Shown: positions 1 to 7,597 of the stretch, in pieces
Layout: every line of letters starts with the position of its first letter
Numbering within the stretch: position 1 is the first letter of the stretch
DNA from: PNKC01 sp039917655
Lineage (GTDB): Bacteria; Chloroflexota; Dehalococcoidia; Tepidiformales; Tepidiformaceae
Length of the DNA: 18,978 nucleotides
Assembly: GCA_039917655.1 (NCBI GenBank)
Contig: JBDSJC010000011.1
Coordinates: 1-18,978 of the forward strand
Direction of reading: 5' to 3'
Translations under genes and position numbers: made by a program
The notes under the pieces: generated by a model
Databases searched by the model: none
What the model was told of the DNA's origin: nothing
What the model saw: the letters and a program-made list of their open reading frames with translations, nothing else

Positions 1-4
1 ACAC

Positions 5-81
5 GGCAGGGTAGCTCAGCTGGTTAGAGCGCACGACTCATAATCGTGAGGTCGAGGGTTCGAGTCCCTCCTCTGCTACCA
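5..81 (+). tRNA. tRNA with CAT anticodon, probably elongator tRNA-Met
   Basis: A full cloverleaf can be folded. The acceptor arm 5-11 pairs with 71-77 (two G-T wobbles). The D-arm is GCTC/GAGC at 14-17/27-30. The anticodon stem CACGA/TCGTG (32-36/44-48) holds loop CTCATAA with CAT at 39-41. The T-arm GAGGG/CCCTC closes a TTCGAGT loop, and CCA is encoded at 79-81. It lacks the three G-C pairs in the anticodon stem that mark initiator tRNA. A CAT anticodon also occurs in the lysidine-modified Ile2 tRNA; overall resemblance favours elongator Met, but this is not certain. Confidence 0.95.
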
Positions 82-109
82 ACATCGTTTAGATTCGCTG
101 CGTGACAAT

Positions 110-138
110 AAGAAGGCCTCCAAACGGAGGCCTTCTTT
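110..138 (+). terminator. Rho-independent terminator after the tRNA
   Basis: A perfect 12-bp stem (110-121 with 126-137) has a four-base AAAC loop and a short T-run at its 3' end, 28 bases after the tRNA CCA. The stem is symmetrical, so it could also stop minus-strand transcription arriving from the oxidoreductase gene. Confidence 0.8.
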
Positions 139-159
139 GGTGTCCTGAATACAGTTGCC

Positions 160-327
160 TTATTCGGACCGAATGCCCGAGGCGCTCGCCACCGTCGGAC
201 CCCAGTCCTGGATCTTCTCCCTCACGAACTCGATGCCCTTGGTGATACCCCGGAGCGCCAGCGTCACCGCGGTGATCGATGCCACCAGTACACGCCAGTC
301 GAGAGCCCGCTTCCGGCACGGTCGCAA
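160..327 (-). CDS. Possible small one-TM protein (doubtful)
   Basis: An open frame just downstream of the oxidoreductase on the same strand would start at a TTG at 327 and give 55 residues. It has a hydrophobic stretch (VLVASITAVTLAL) followed by an amphipathic segment (ITKGIEFVREKIQDW), which looks more protein-like than random high-GC frame. There is no Shine-Dalgarno sequence before the TTG; a GTG (the second V of VLVAS) would give about 41 residues. The function is unknown. It could be chance open frame in the 220 bases between the oxidoreductase stop and the tRNA terminator. Confidence 0.25.
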   Translation of the reverse strand: MRPCRKRALDWRVLVASITAVTLALRGITKGIEFVREKIQDWGPTVASASGIRSE

Positions 328-358
328 CGTATCGGCGGCACGAGCCGGTACGAGCAGC

Positions 359-1684
359 TCACATCGCCTTCGCACAGGTCCAGCGGAAGAGTTCGGAGGC
401 AGTCGGGTACGGGTGGATCGTTTCGGCAACCTGGCGTGCCGTCAGACCGTTCTGAATCGCGAGGCAGGCTTCGCCGACCAGCGTGCTTCCACGTGCACAG
501 AGGAAATGGGCGCCGATGAGGACGCCGGTGTTCGCATCGACGATGACCTTCGCGAACCCGTCAGGCTGTGAGGTGGTACGGAACCAGTCGAAATCGGCAG
601 CGTTGAGGCGGCCGATGCGGACCTCAAGGCCGGCCTCCCGGGCTTCCTGCTCCGTCACGCCGGCGTGACCAACCTCCGGGACGGTGAAGATGGCCCAGGG
701 GACGACGTTATCGGGAATTGGTTCGCAGGCTCCGCGTTCGATGTGCTTGGCGATGTGGTGCGCCTGGTAGCTGGCGTAGTGAGTGAACTGGAACTTGCCG
801 GTGATGTCGCCGGCGGCCCAGATGCCCTCGACGTTCGTCTTGCCGCAGGGGGAAATGGAGATGAACCCGCGTTCGTCACGTTCCACACCCAACTCGGCGA
901 GACCCTCTGGGACCTGCGGGGTACGGCCAGCAGCGACAAGCAGATCGTCAAACTCGAAGCTTCCCTTGCCCGTCTCGATGGTCACGCTGCCATCCTTGGC
1001 GCGGTCAATTCGCGCGATCTTGGCCTCGGTCTCAACTCGCATGCCGTCGCGTTCGAGAAGCTTCGCCAGTTCGCGCGAGACCTCCGCCTCCTCAGTGGCT
1101 GCTATCCGATCGGCCACTTCGAAAAGCGTTACCTCAGCTCCGAGGCGCAGAAAACTCTGACCCAGCTCGAGGCCGATCGGTCCTCCGCCGATGACTGCGA
1201 GCTTCGCGGGGAAGCGCGGGAGCGTGAAGATCGTCCGGTTGGTCTGTGGTTTCGCTTGAGAGAGGCCGGCGATCGGCGGAAGGCTGGGCGCGGTGCCTGT
1301 GGCGATGACGATGTCCCTGGCACTGAGGACCAGCCCTTCGACCTCGACGCGCCCGTGCTCACGAAAGCGTGCTTCGCCCCAAAACAACTCGACCCCGTCT
1401 TTCCCGAAGCCGCCGCTCGGATCGCTGCCGCGAACCAGGAGTTGGATGGCATCAACGCGAGCCACGACCGCTTTCCAAGACAAACCCTGTTCGGCCGCGT
1501 GCTTCGAGATGTCGATGAGCGCTTTGCTGGGGACGCATCCGTCATTCAGACATTCGCCGCCGAGGTGGCTCTTCTCGACCAGCGCGACACGAAGGCCCTT
1601 TCGGCCAAGCGTGCGGGCGATGTTATCGCCGGCTGAGCCGTTGCCGATGACGATCAGGTCGAAGTCGCGCGTTTCTGATGCCAA
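359..1684 (-). CDS. Class-I pyridine nucleotide-disulfide oxidoreductase (mercuric reductase / lipoamide dehydrogenase-like)
   Basis: An FAD- and NAD(P)-dependent flavoprotein of the dihydrolipoamide dehydrogenase/mercuric reductase superfamily. Residue numbers here count from the upstream ATG at 1735. They show the FAD motif GNGSAG (31-36), the redox disulfide in GECLNDGCVPSKAL (Cys62, Cys67), the NAD(P) Rossmann motif VIGGGPIGLE (181-190), the second FAD contact WAAGDITG (306-313) and a C-terminal dimerisation domain. The C-terminus reads HPYPTASE (441-448), where lipoamide dehydrogenases have HxHPTxxE, so the usual catalytic His is a Tyr. No MerA N-terminal metal domain or C-terminal Cys pair is present, so mercury reduction is unlikely. 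The substrate is unknown. I prefer the TTG at 1684 because GGAG lies eight bases upstream; the ATG at 1735 has no Shine-Dalgarno and adds 17 unconserved-looking residues. Confidence 0.9.
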   Translation of the reverse strand: MASETRDFDLIVIGNGSAGDNIARTLGRKGLRVALVEKSHLGGECLNDGCVPSKALIDISKHAAEQGLSWKAVVARVDAIQLLVRGSDPSGGFGKDGVELFWGEARFREHGRVEVEGLVLSARDIVIATGTAPSLPPIAGLSQAKPQTNRTIFTLPRFPAKLAVIGGGPIGLELGQSFLRLGAEVTLFEVADRIAATEEAEVSRELAKLLERDGMRVETEAKIARIDRAKDGSVTIETGKGSFEFDDLLVAAGRTPQVPEGLAELGVERDERGFISISPCGKTNVEGIWAAGDITGKFQFTHYASYQAHHIAKHIERGACEPIPDNVVPWAIFTVPEVGHAGVTEQEAREAGLEVRIGRLNAADFDWFRTTSQPDGFAKVIVDANTGVLIGAHFLCARGSTLVGEACLAIQNGLTARQVAETIHPYPTASELFRWTCAKAM

Positions 1685-1784
1685 GTCGAGAGCTCCAAAG
1701 AATAGAGGTTGCCGGAGGACGCCACGATAGTGCATTCAGCCACACACGGTAGCGTTGCCACCGCCGCCGGGAAGGCTGCGTAAC

Positions 1785-1816
1785 AAAAAAAGCGGCATGG
1801 AGCGGCGGCGGCGCTC
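1785..1816 (-). terminator. Weak terminator after the GT4 gene
   Basis: Read on the minus strand, a short inverted repeat GAGCG/CGCTC (1816-1812 with 1804-1800) is followed after eight bases by seven T's (1791-1785). It lies about 100 bases past the GT4 stop. The gap between stem and T-run is longer than usual, so termination is only possible. Confidence 0.35.
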
Positions 1817-1914
1817 AAGGCGGACTGTTTCATGAGATGTCCCGAGGCCTGCTGGAGAAGGAGCCAGAGGCAGAATGGTATCCCGGATGCATCCCCGCCA
1901 CCCCGTTGGTGCCG

Positions 1915-3213
1915 CTACGTTTCGGGGAGTGGGGGGCGCAACGAGGGCGCCTCACTCAGGGCCTCGGCCACGACGGGCACCAGCCGAGTGCGCACGGCCT
2001 CCTCGAACGCATCCCAACTGTAGGTGTTGGCAAGCTCGCGCGCAGCACGACCCATTCGGAAGCGTAACTCGCCGTCGGTGGCAAGGATCGCGAGCTTCTC
2101 AGCGATCGCGTCACCGTTTACGGCGGGCACGAAGAACCCCTGGACCCCGTCTTGCACGACTCCTTCGTATCCAGACTCGCGTGTGATGATGACCGGCAGG
2201 CCACTCGCCATCGCTTCCATCACGGTTCGGGGCATCGCGTCTGCAAGGGTGGCCAGCACAAACACATCCGCCTCCACGTAAAGCCGCGCCAGGTCCGACC
2301 ATGACCTGTGACCGAGGAACTGAAGCCCTGCCGCCCGGCGCCGAAGGATAGGGAACGACTCCAAGCCGCCACCAGCCACGACGGCCGCTTGAACGTGCTC
2401 GCCCGCGGCGCGTATAGCGTCCCCGACGTAGTGGATTCCTTTGGCGTAGCCGACGCGTGCGACCGTCAGCACCCGCAGCGGTCGCTGCTCCTGGTCGCGG
2501 TATGGAAGGCGCGCTGGGAGATCGACGCCGCGGCCGAGGACGATCGTTGGCCGGTGGACGCCTGACAGCTCGCGGACGCGCTGGGCCATACGCTCCGACT
2601 GGACGACGAAGTGGCTGGCACGTGCCACTGCCAGGGTGGCGTTCTCTTCGAAGACGAGATCTCTTTCCAGCAAGGGTTCCCCGCGGCTTGTTCGGGCGGA
2701 CGACTCGCATGCCTCACGGACGAGGCTTCGGTTCACCCCCCAAATGTCCATCTGGACGTAGAGGAATCCCGAAAGGGACATCTCGGCACAAACTTCAAGC
2801 GATCTCGAGGGCCAGCCGAGCACCGTCAGGGCGCCGGCGGCGCGTCCACTCACCAGGTTTCTCGCTGTCGCCGCGTCGGTCCTACTGTTTCGCCAACTAA
2901 CCACGGCTCGGCGGGGATAGCGGGTCAGTTCGGGCAGGCGAAGGACCGATGCCGATACCACTTCCGCGAGAGGTGCACTCGTTTGAGCCGGTATGCGGTA
3001 GGCCCACTTGGCCAGCCACGGGGCTGGCTGGCGTTTAGCACCAGCCATGGCCCTGGCGAACTGCCAGGGCCGGGTCAGGTTCAGGGGGACGTGCATCGCC
3101 GAAAGAAGGCCATTCCGCTGCAACACTGCGGCGATTCGCTCTGCCGCCTCCTCTCGTCCAGGGATGACGACCGCCAGTCCGGGACGTTTCTGCGCAGCCG
3201 ACTGAATCTCCAT
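1915..3213 (-). CDS. Glycosyltransferase family 4 (GT-B fold)
   Basis: A 432-residue protein of typical GT4 length that would transfer a sugar from an activated donor to a glycan or lipid acceptor in the cytoplasm. The C-terminal donor-binding domain is clear: GRGVD (227-231), VARVGYAKGIHYVGDAI (251-267), VVAGGG (278-283), then DAMPRTVMEAMASGLPVI (325-342) followed by SGYEGVV (347-353). This is the E-x7-E type region that contacts the nucleotide-sugar phosphates. The N-terminal acceptor domain is less typical and gives no acceptor clue. It has no TM segment or signal peptide. The ATG at 3213 has only a distant GAGG upstream. It is divergent from the AlkP-like/Gfo-Idh/GT2 operon across 178 bases, suggesting a shared glycan pathway. 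Confidence 0.92.
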   Translation of the reverse strand: MEIQSAAQKRPGLAVVIPGREEAAERIAAVLQRNGLLSAMHVPLNLTRPWQFARAMAGAKRQPAPWLAKWAYRIPAQTSAPLAEVVSASVLRLPELTRYPRRAVVSWRNSRTDAATARNLVSGRAAGALTVLGWPSRSLEVCAEMSLSGFLYVQMDIWGVNRSLVREACESSARTSRGEPLLERDLVFEENATLAVARASHFVVQSERMAQRVRELSGVHRPTIVLGRGVDLPARLPYRDQEQRPLRVLTVARVGYAKGIHYVGDAIRAAGEHVQAAVVAGGGLESFPILRRRAAGLQFLGHRSWSDLARLYVEADVFVLATLADAMPRTVMEAMASGLPVIITRESGYEGVVQDGVQGFFVPAVNGDAIAEKLAILATDGELRFRMGRAARELANTYSWDAFEEAVRTRLVPVVAEALSEAPSLRPPLPET

Positions 3214-3248
3214 CGCCTGTGTCGCCTCGGGGTGCGTATTCGTGCCGA

Positions 3249-3254
3249 ATCATA
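3249..3254 (-). promoter_or_regulatory. Possible -10 element for the GT4 gene
   Basis: On the minus strand this reads TATGAT, five of six matches to the consensus -10, about 36 bases before the GT4 start codon. No good -35 is visible at 16-18 bases, so this is tentative. Confidence 0.3.
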
Positions 3255-3391
3255 GATAGTGCTGAAGGAGCGTGCACAGGCCCGAGGGCTATCACAACCG
3301 CCATCAACCGGCGCCGCACCAGAAGCGGCCACAGTCCTACGCAGGTGATACTCTTCGCGGGGCTATCAAGCTGATCGACGGAGGAAGGTCC

Positions 3392-4873
3392 ATGCCGGAA
3401 GATCGGCGCGTTCTTATGCTGGCGCTGGATGCCCTGGAAGTCAGTCTCTTCGAGCGGCTTTGCGACGAAGGACGACTGCCCAACCTCGCTGCTTTTCGGG
3501 CGGACGCGAAGCGGTTCGGCGTGCGTTCCGACGGCGATCTCCTGCACGGCAGCGTATGGCCCACGTTCGCCAGTGGCACAGGCCCGGGGACGCATGGCGT
3601 TTTCTGGTGGACGCAATGGCTGGCCGAGGAACAGCGCCATGTGCGCAACAACCATCCCGCGCTCGCGTTCGACCCTTTCTGGGCCGGGTTTCCAGCCGCG
3701 GGCCGCCGTGCCACGGTCATCGACGTCCCTTACGTGCGGCTTGTGCCCGGTCCCGGGATGCGTGGAGCAGTTGGCTGGGGCCTGCACGACGAGGTCGTTG
3801 CCACAAGCGAGCCGGCGAACTTCCGGAGCCAGGTTGAACAGCGATTCGGACGGAACCCGTTGAGCTTTGACACGCTTGAGCCCCAGGGGCCAAGAGAGAA
3901 GCTGGCGATGGCGAAGCGGCTTCGCCTCGGCGTCAAGCGAAGGTCCGAGATGCTCACCGCGCTGGCCGGCAGTCATGATTGGGACCTCATGATCGCCACT
4001 TTCGGCGAGCTTCATGCCGCTGGCCATTACCTCGCCGCGCCCCAGCAGCTGAGTCCCAAAACGTCCAACGTTTCGGCGATGGCGGCCATCCTGAGACCAC
4101 TCGACGATGCGCTACCCGCGATTGCCGCCGCCGCAGGGCCGAACTGCGACATCTTTCTCTTCGGACTGCACGGGATGCGTGAGCAGGTGGACTACTCACA
4201 TTTCGCCCCGCAGCTACTTGACGCGCTCGTCGGCCGGACGCCCCTCGACCCTGAAGCGCACCCTGACCTTCTGCGGCGGGTTCGCAACGCGATCCCAGAT
4301 TCCCTGCACCGGGCCATCTGGAAGCGGCTGCCTGCCCGGCTGCGCGCCGCCCGCCAGGGCCAACTCTCAACGGCCGGGGTTGATACCACCACGGCGCCGA
4401 TCTTTCCTACTGTTCACGACAACGCCGCTGCCTTTCGGCTCAATATCGCCGGGCGGGAGCGCGATGGCGTAATCACTGCTGAACAGGGTGAGGCGCTGCT
4501 GGCGGAACTCGAGGTGCTCGTCGCATCGCTGAAAGCCGAAGACGGTCAGCCGGCGTTTGGTGCGGAACTGCTGCGGCCCGCCTCCCGCTGGCAAGGCCCA
4601 CGCCTCTCGCGGCTCCCGGACGCGTTCGCCACGCTGAACAGCCAGGTGCGGGGCACGACCCTCCTGCGAAACGACGTGCAAGTGCTTCACGGCACGCGCC
4701 CTGAAGCAAGGAACGGCGCCCATACCGGCGAGGGCTTCTGCTACGTCCGCCCCGGCGGCCCGCTCGAGCCGGCGCGTGAGACGATCGACGCCCGCGACTT
4801 CGCGCCTACAGTTCTGAGGCTGCTGCAGGTCCCGGAGCCCGCAGGTCTTGAGGGGGAGTCGTTCGTCCGATGA
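3392..4873 (+). CDS. AlkP-superfamily (type I phosphodiesterase/nucleotide pyrophosphatase-like) protein
   Basis: A 493-residue metal-dependent hydrolase or transferase fold. The start is the ATG at 3392, with GGAGGAAG at 3380-3387 upstream; earlier in-frame ATGs have no such site. Superfamily marks are MLALDALE (Asp13, metal ligand), WPTFASGTGPGTHG (56-69, Thr58 at the nucleophile position), GELHAAGH (205-212), GLHGM (258-262), GAHTGEG (442-448) and the typical end DFAPTVLRLLQVPEPAGLEG. Against classical members, the Asp of DxxGH is His208 and the Asp of SDHG is Leu259, so two metal ligands are changed. A subfamily with these changes may exist, so loss of activity should not be assumed. There is no signal peptide, pointing to a cytoplasmic role. 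It heads a three-gene operon, overlapping the next gene by four bases (ATGA). Confidence 0.88.
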   Translation: MPEDRRVLMLALDALEVSLFERLCDEGRLPNLAAFRADAKRFGVRSDGDLLHGSVWPTFASGTGPGTHGVFWWTQWLAEEQRHVRNNHPALAFDPFWAGFPAAGRRATVIDVPYVRLVPGPGMRGAVGWGLHDEVVATSEPANFRSQVEQRFGRNPLSFDTLEPQGPREKLAMAKRLRLGVKRRSEMLTALAGSHDWDLMIATFGELHAAGHYLAAPQQLSPKTSNVSAMAAILRPLDDALPAIAAAAGPNCDIFLFGLHGMREQVDYSHFAPQLLDALVGRTPLDPEAHPDLLRRVRNAIPDSLHRAIWKRLPARLRAARQGQLSTAGVDTTTAPIFPTVHDNAAAFRLNIAGRERDGVITAEQGEALLAELEVLVASLKAEDGQPAFGAELLRPASRWQGPRLSRLPDAFATLNSQVRGTTLLRNDVQVLHGTRPEARNGAHTGEGFCYVRPGGPLEPARETIDARDFAPTVLRLLQVPEPAGLEGESFVR

Positions 4874-5772
4874 CTTTGCGGATCGTGGCGGTTGGCGCTG
4901 GCCGCGTCTACGAGCGCCTTTATGCGCCGGCGCTGGTGCTGGTCCCCGGACTCTCGCTCGTTGCTGTCGCCGACCCGGATCCATTGGCGCGCGCCCGCGT
5001 GCCCATTGGCGTCCCGGTCTGTGAATCTCTTGAAGAACTGCTGGCAACCGAGCGGTACGACGGCGCACTGGTGCTTTCGCCCCCATCGTTCCACGCTCGC
5101 CACGCGGCAACAGCGCTTGCCCGGATGTGCCCGGTGCTCCTCGAAAAGCCCAGCGCCCTCTCGATCGATGAGATTGCATCGTGGCCGGAGCCCTGGCGCG
5201 CCCTGGTCACCCCGGCGCGGCCCCGCCGCTACTGGCGCGAATACCTCCAGCTTCGCCGCGAACTGCCGTGCGGCGGTGAATTCGACCTGGTCCTCCGCAC
5301 TTCCCCGGACGCCTGGGGCGCGCGGGCAGCCTCATCACCGGCCGACGACCTGTTCCCTCATGTGCTGGACCTGGCGAGCTGGATCTCGCGTTCGCCAGTG
5401 GTCGCAACCTCCGGCCACGAAACCGAGACTGAGGCTTCGGGCCATTTCGAATTGGCGGACGGAAGGAGGTTGCGGTGGCAGGTCGCACACGGCGACGATC
5501 ACCGTGAGCGTGTTCGGGCCGGCGATACCGTCTACGACATCGCCCGGCCGCCTCTAACAGCGCTAATCGCCCGCCGGTTTCATGGCCGGCCAACGCGCGA
5601 AATCGAAGGTGTCGCACGAATGTTGCGGCTCTGGGAGCGGAGGTTGAGGGGAGAGCCAGTTCCGGGGCTCCCCGGTTTCCCGGCCGCCCTCGAAGAGTTG
5701 TCCATGAGGGACAGCCTACGCGGCGGTGGCACGCCCGGCGGAGACCTCGCGGCCCCTGACGCGGGGGCCTGA
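4870..5772 (+). CDS. Gfo/Idh/MocA-family oxidoreductase-like protein
   Basis: A 300-residue protein with an N-terminal Rossmann domain: RIVAVGAGRVYERLYAPAL (4-22) holds the nucleotide-binding GxG, and LLEKPSA (90-96) is the family EKP motif whose Lys contacts nicotinamide or substrate. The second half is consistent with the mixed-sheet substrate domain (DDLFPHVLDLASW, about 157-169, is near the usual catalytic His region). Family members oxidise, reduce or epimerise sugars using NAD(P). It is shorter than the usual 330-380 residues, with a reduced C-terminal region. Its ATG overlaps the upstream stop by four bases and the GT2 start lies two bases past its stop, so it is translationally coupled within a glycan operon. 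It probably modifies a nucleotide sugar or glycan; the substrate is unknown. Confidence 0.85.
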   Translation: MTLRIVAVGAGRVYERLYAPALVLVPGLSLVAVADPDPLARARVPIGVPVCESLEELLATERYDGALVLSPPSFHARHAATALARMCPVLLEKPSALSIDEIASWPEPWRALVTPARPRRYWREYLQLRRELPCGGEFDLVLRTSPDAWGARAASSPADDLFPHVLDLASWISRSPVVATSGHETETEASGHFELADGRRLRWQVAHGDDHRERVRAGDTVYDIARPPLTALIARRFHGRPTREIEGVARMLRLWERRLRGEPVPGLPGFPAALEELSMRDSLRGGGTPGGDLAAPDAGA

Positions 5773-5774
5773 CG

Positions 5775-6725
5775 ATGCGCGTCTCGGTCGTGATCCCGGT
5801 GAAGGATGATGACCGCATCTTCGCTTGCGTCGCCTCCGTCCGGGCCTGCGCGGTTGAGGCGGAGACGCTCCAGATCACGGTCGCCGAAAATGGCTCGTCC
5901 GAAGGCTTCCGGCAGAGCCTGGCCGGGCTACCGGAAGGGGTCGAACTCCTCACCCTGCCACAGCCCGGCGTGTACGCCGCGCGAAACCGCGGGATCGAAA
6001 AATCACGGGGCGACGTGATCCTCTTCACCGACGCCGATTGCGTGGTGCGCCCCGGCTGGGTGCAAGCGGCGGTGAATTGCCTTGAGCGAGGATCCGACAT
6101 CGCACAGGGCTTTTCGGGCACGGCCCGTTCGTCTCTCGTCGATCGAATGATCCAGGCACGCTACGAAGCTCACCTCCGCGAGAGGCGCGCTGGCGAAGCC
6201 ACGGAGTGCGACACACGCAACCTGGCCGTGCGCCGGGAAGTGTTCGATTCGTTGACGTTCAACGAACGATTCCGCCGCGTCGGTGATACGGAGTTTGGGC
6301 TACTCTCCGAAAGCCTCGGCTTCCGGGTGGCCTATTGCGCCGAGATGACCGTGGATCACTCTCATGAGCCGGACATCCCGCTGTTCGCCGCCAAGCAAGT
6401 GTGCCACGGGTGGGGCGCCCAACGCCTCATGCATGAACACCCAGAGGTCCGGTGGCACGGCGGGCATCTGCAACTCGTCGCCAGTTGGTCCGTGCGCGTG
6501 CGGCGCTTACCCGGTGGGAAGAGGCTTGGGGGGGCCCTCGCGCAAGCCTCCGTCGGTGCCGGAAGGCTTCTTCAACGGTTCGCACCTCGGCTCCCATTCG
6601 CCGCCGCCGTGCTCCTCCTCGGAGCAATCGACAAAGCCTCCGGGCTGGCCGGACATCTCATGTTTGCGCCAGGAGAGCCTGAACCCTCGCCATCGGGGAT
6701 CATCAAGCGTGCAGCGCGCGACTAG
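5775..6725 (+). CDS. Glycosyltransferase family 2 (GT-A fold)
   Basis: A 316-residue GT2 enzyme. It opens with SVVIPVKDDD (4-13), followed by VAENGSSEG (36-44), GVYAARNRGIEKSRGDVILFTDADC (65-89) containing the metal-binding DAD at 86-88, and GDTEFG (170-175) at the catalytic ED position. The C-terminal part (about 270-297) contains PFAAAVLLLGAI and is hydrophobic, so membrane association is possible. It adds a sugar from a nucleotide donor to an unknown acceptor. It is the third gene of the operon with the AlkP-like and Gfo/Idh proteins, with a two-base gap and no room for a separate promoter. It converges on the LuxR-type gene 33 bases downstream. Confidence 0.92.
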   Translation: MRVSVVIPVKDDDRIFACVASVRACAVEAETLQITVAENGSSEGFRQSLAGLPEGVELLTLPQPGVYAARNRGIEKSRGDVILFTDADCVVRPGWVQAAVNCLERGSDIAQGFSGTARSSLVDRMIQARYEAHLRERRAGEATECDTRNLAVRREVFDSLTFNERFRRVGDTEFGLLSESLGFRVAYCAEMTVDHSHEPDIPLFAAKQVCHGWGAQRLMHEHPEVRWHGGHLQLVASWSVRVRRLPGGKRLGGALAQASVGAGRLLQRFAPRLPFAAAVLLLGAIDKASGLAGHLMFAPGEPEPSPSGIIKRAARD

Positions 6726-6758
6726 CTTGCGTTGTCACCGCGGTGGGGGTTGTCTGTG

Positions 6759-7361
6759 TCAGATCAGACTCGATGCCCTCGCCTGGGCGATCACTCGCGT
6801 GCGGCCCGTCACGCCAAGTTTGCTTGAGATCGCCTGGAGATGAGCGCGAATCGTATTCGTCGAGACGACCAGCTGTTCGGCCATCTCGAGATTGGAGAGG
6901 CCCATGGCGAGCAGCCGGACGACTTCTGACTCACGTGGCGTCAGGAGGCCATCTCGCGTGGTCGAGCCGGCAGCCAACGATGAGAGTGCGAGCAGCCGGA
7001 CCAACGACGAGCTCAGGAATGCAGGACCGCCTTCAAGAAGCCGGTGTACGGCCGTCCGAAGTTCGTCTGAACTGGAATCCAGGGTCACGAAGCTGTGATC
7101 GCCGCAGGAAACCATGCGCGCGAGCGTTTGGGGATCTGGCAGAGTCCCGAAAACAGCCATCCGAAAGTCGCTTCCGTCGCGCGCCACTCTGACCATTGCG
7201 ACATCTACGGCGGCAATCATACGGACCAGCAGGCAGGGGAACTCGGTGCGGATGAAGGCCGCGACCAGTTCGCCGAGCAGTCCACCGGGCCAAGCCTCCA
7301 CGAGCAGGCAAGCATGATCCTGGGTCAACGGTTCTGAAAAATTCCCATCGGGCGCAGGCAT
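6759..7361 (-). CDS. LuxR/NarL-type transcriptional regulator with receiver-like N-terminus
   Basis: A 200-residue regulator. The C-terminal HTH (140-195) is classical: LLTPRESEVVRLLAMGLSN, then the recognition region STNTIRAHLQAISSKLGV. The N-terminal part follows the layout of a response-regulator receiver (FVTLDSSSDELRTAVHRLLEGGPAFLSSSLV resembles its end) but has no acidic pair after strand 1 and no clear phospho-acceptor Asp, so control by phosphorylation is doubtful. I chose the ATG at 7361 because GGAGGGG lies just upstream; an ATG at 7478 would add 39 residues that look non-coding. It is divergent from the MFS exporter across about 240 bases and may control it. That link is inferred from position only. 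Confidence 0.88.
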   Translation of the reverse strand: MPAPDGNFSEPLTQDHACLLVEAWPGGLLGELVAAFIRTEFPCLLVRMIAAVDVAMVRVARDGSDFRMAVFGTLPDPQTLARMVSCGDHSFVTLDSSSDELRTAVHRLLEGGPAFLSSSLVRLLALSSLAAGSTTRDGLLTPRESEVVRLLAMGLSNLEMAEQLVVSTNTIRAHLQAISSKLGVTGRTRVIAQARASSLI

Positions 7362-7597
7362 CGTCCCAACCCCTCCGCTGAGTGACCAATGACGGCGGCT
7401 CAGCCCAGACCGGCATGGCGTCCACCGGAGGAGGGAATGTAGTCTCGATGGCCCTGTGTCGTCTGTGGTCGAAGTCACACACCCTTGTTATGGAGTGCGG
7501 ACGCGACACTCAACCAGGTCACGCCGGGAGGCGGGAAGCGCCCAACACCAGTGAAGACATTGGCCAACGTGTAGGCTGGCCGCTGGGGGTTTCACCC

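Noticed and set aside
665..1636. Long plus-strand frame of 323 residues
   Set aside because: It lies antisense inside the disulfide oxidoreductase, whose motifs are unmistakable. Long shadow frames are expected at this GC content.
3035..4027. Minus-strand frame of 330 residues across the GT4/AlkP divergent region
   Set aside because: It overlaps both well-supported genes, has no domain-like motif, and is explained by high GC.
4367..6121. Two long minus-strand frames (4367-5179 and 5207-6121)
   Set aside because: Antisense to the AlkP-like/Gfo-Idh/GT2 operon; composition is that of shadow frames.
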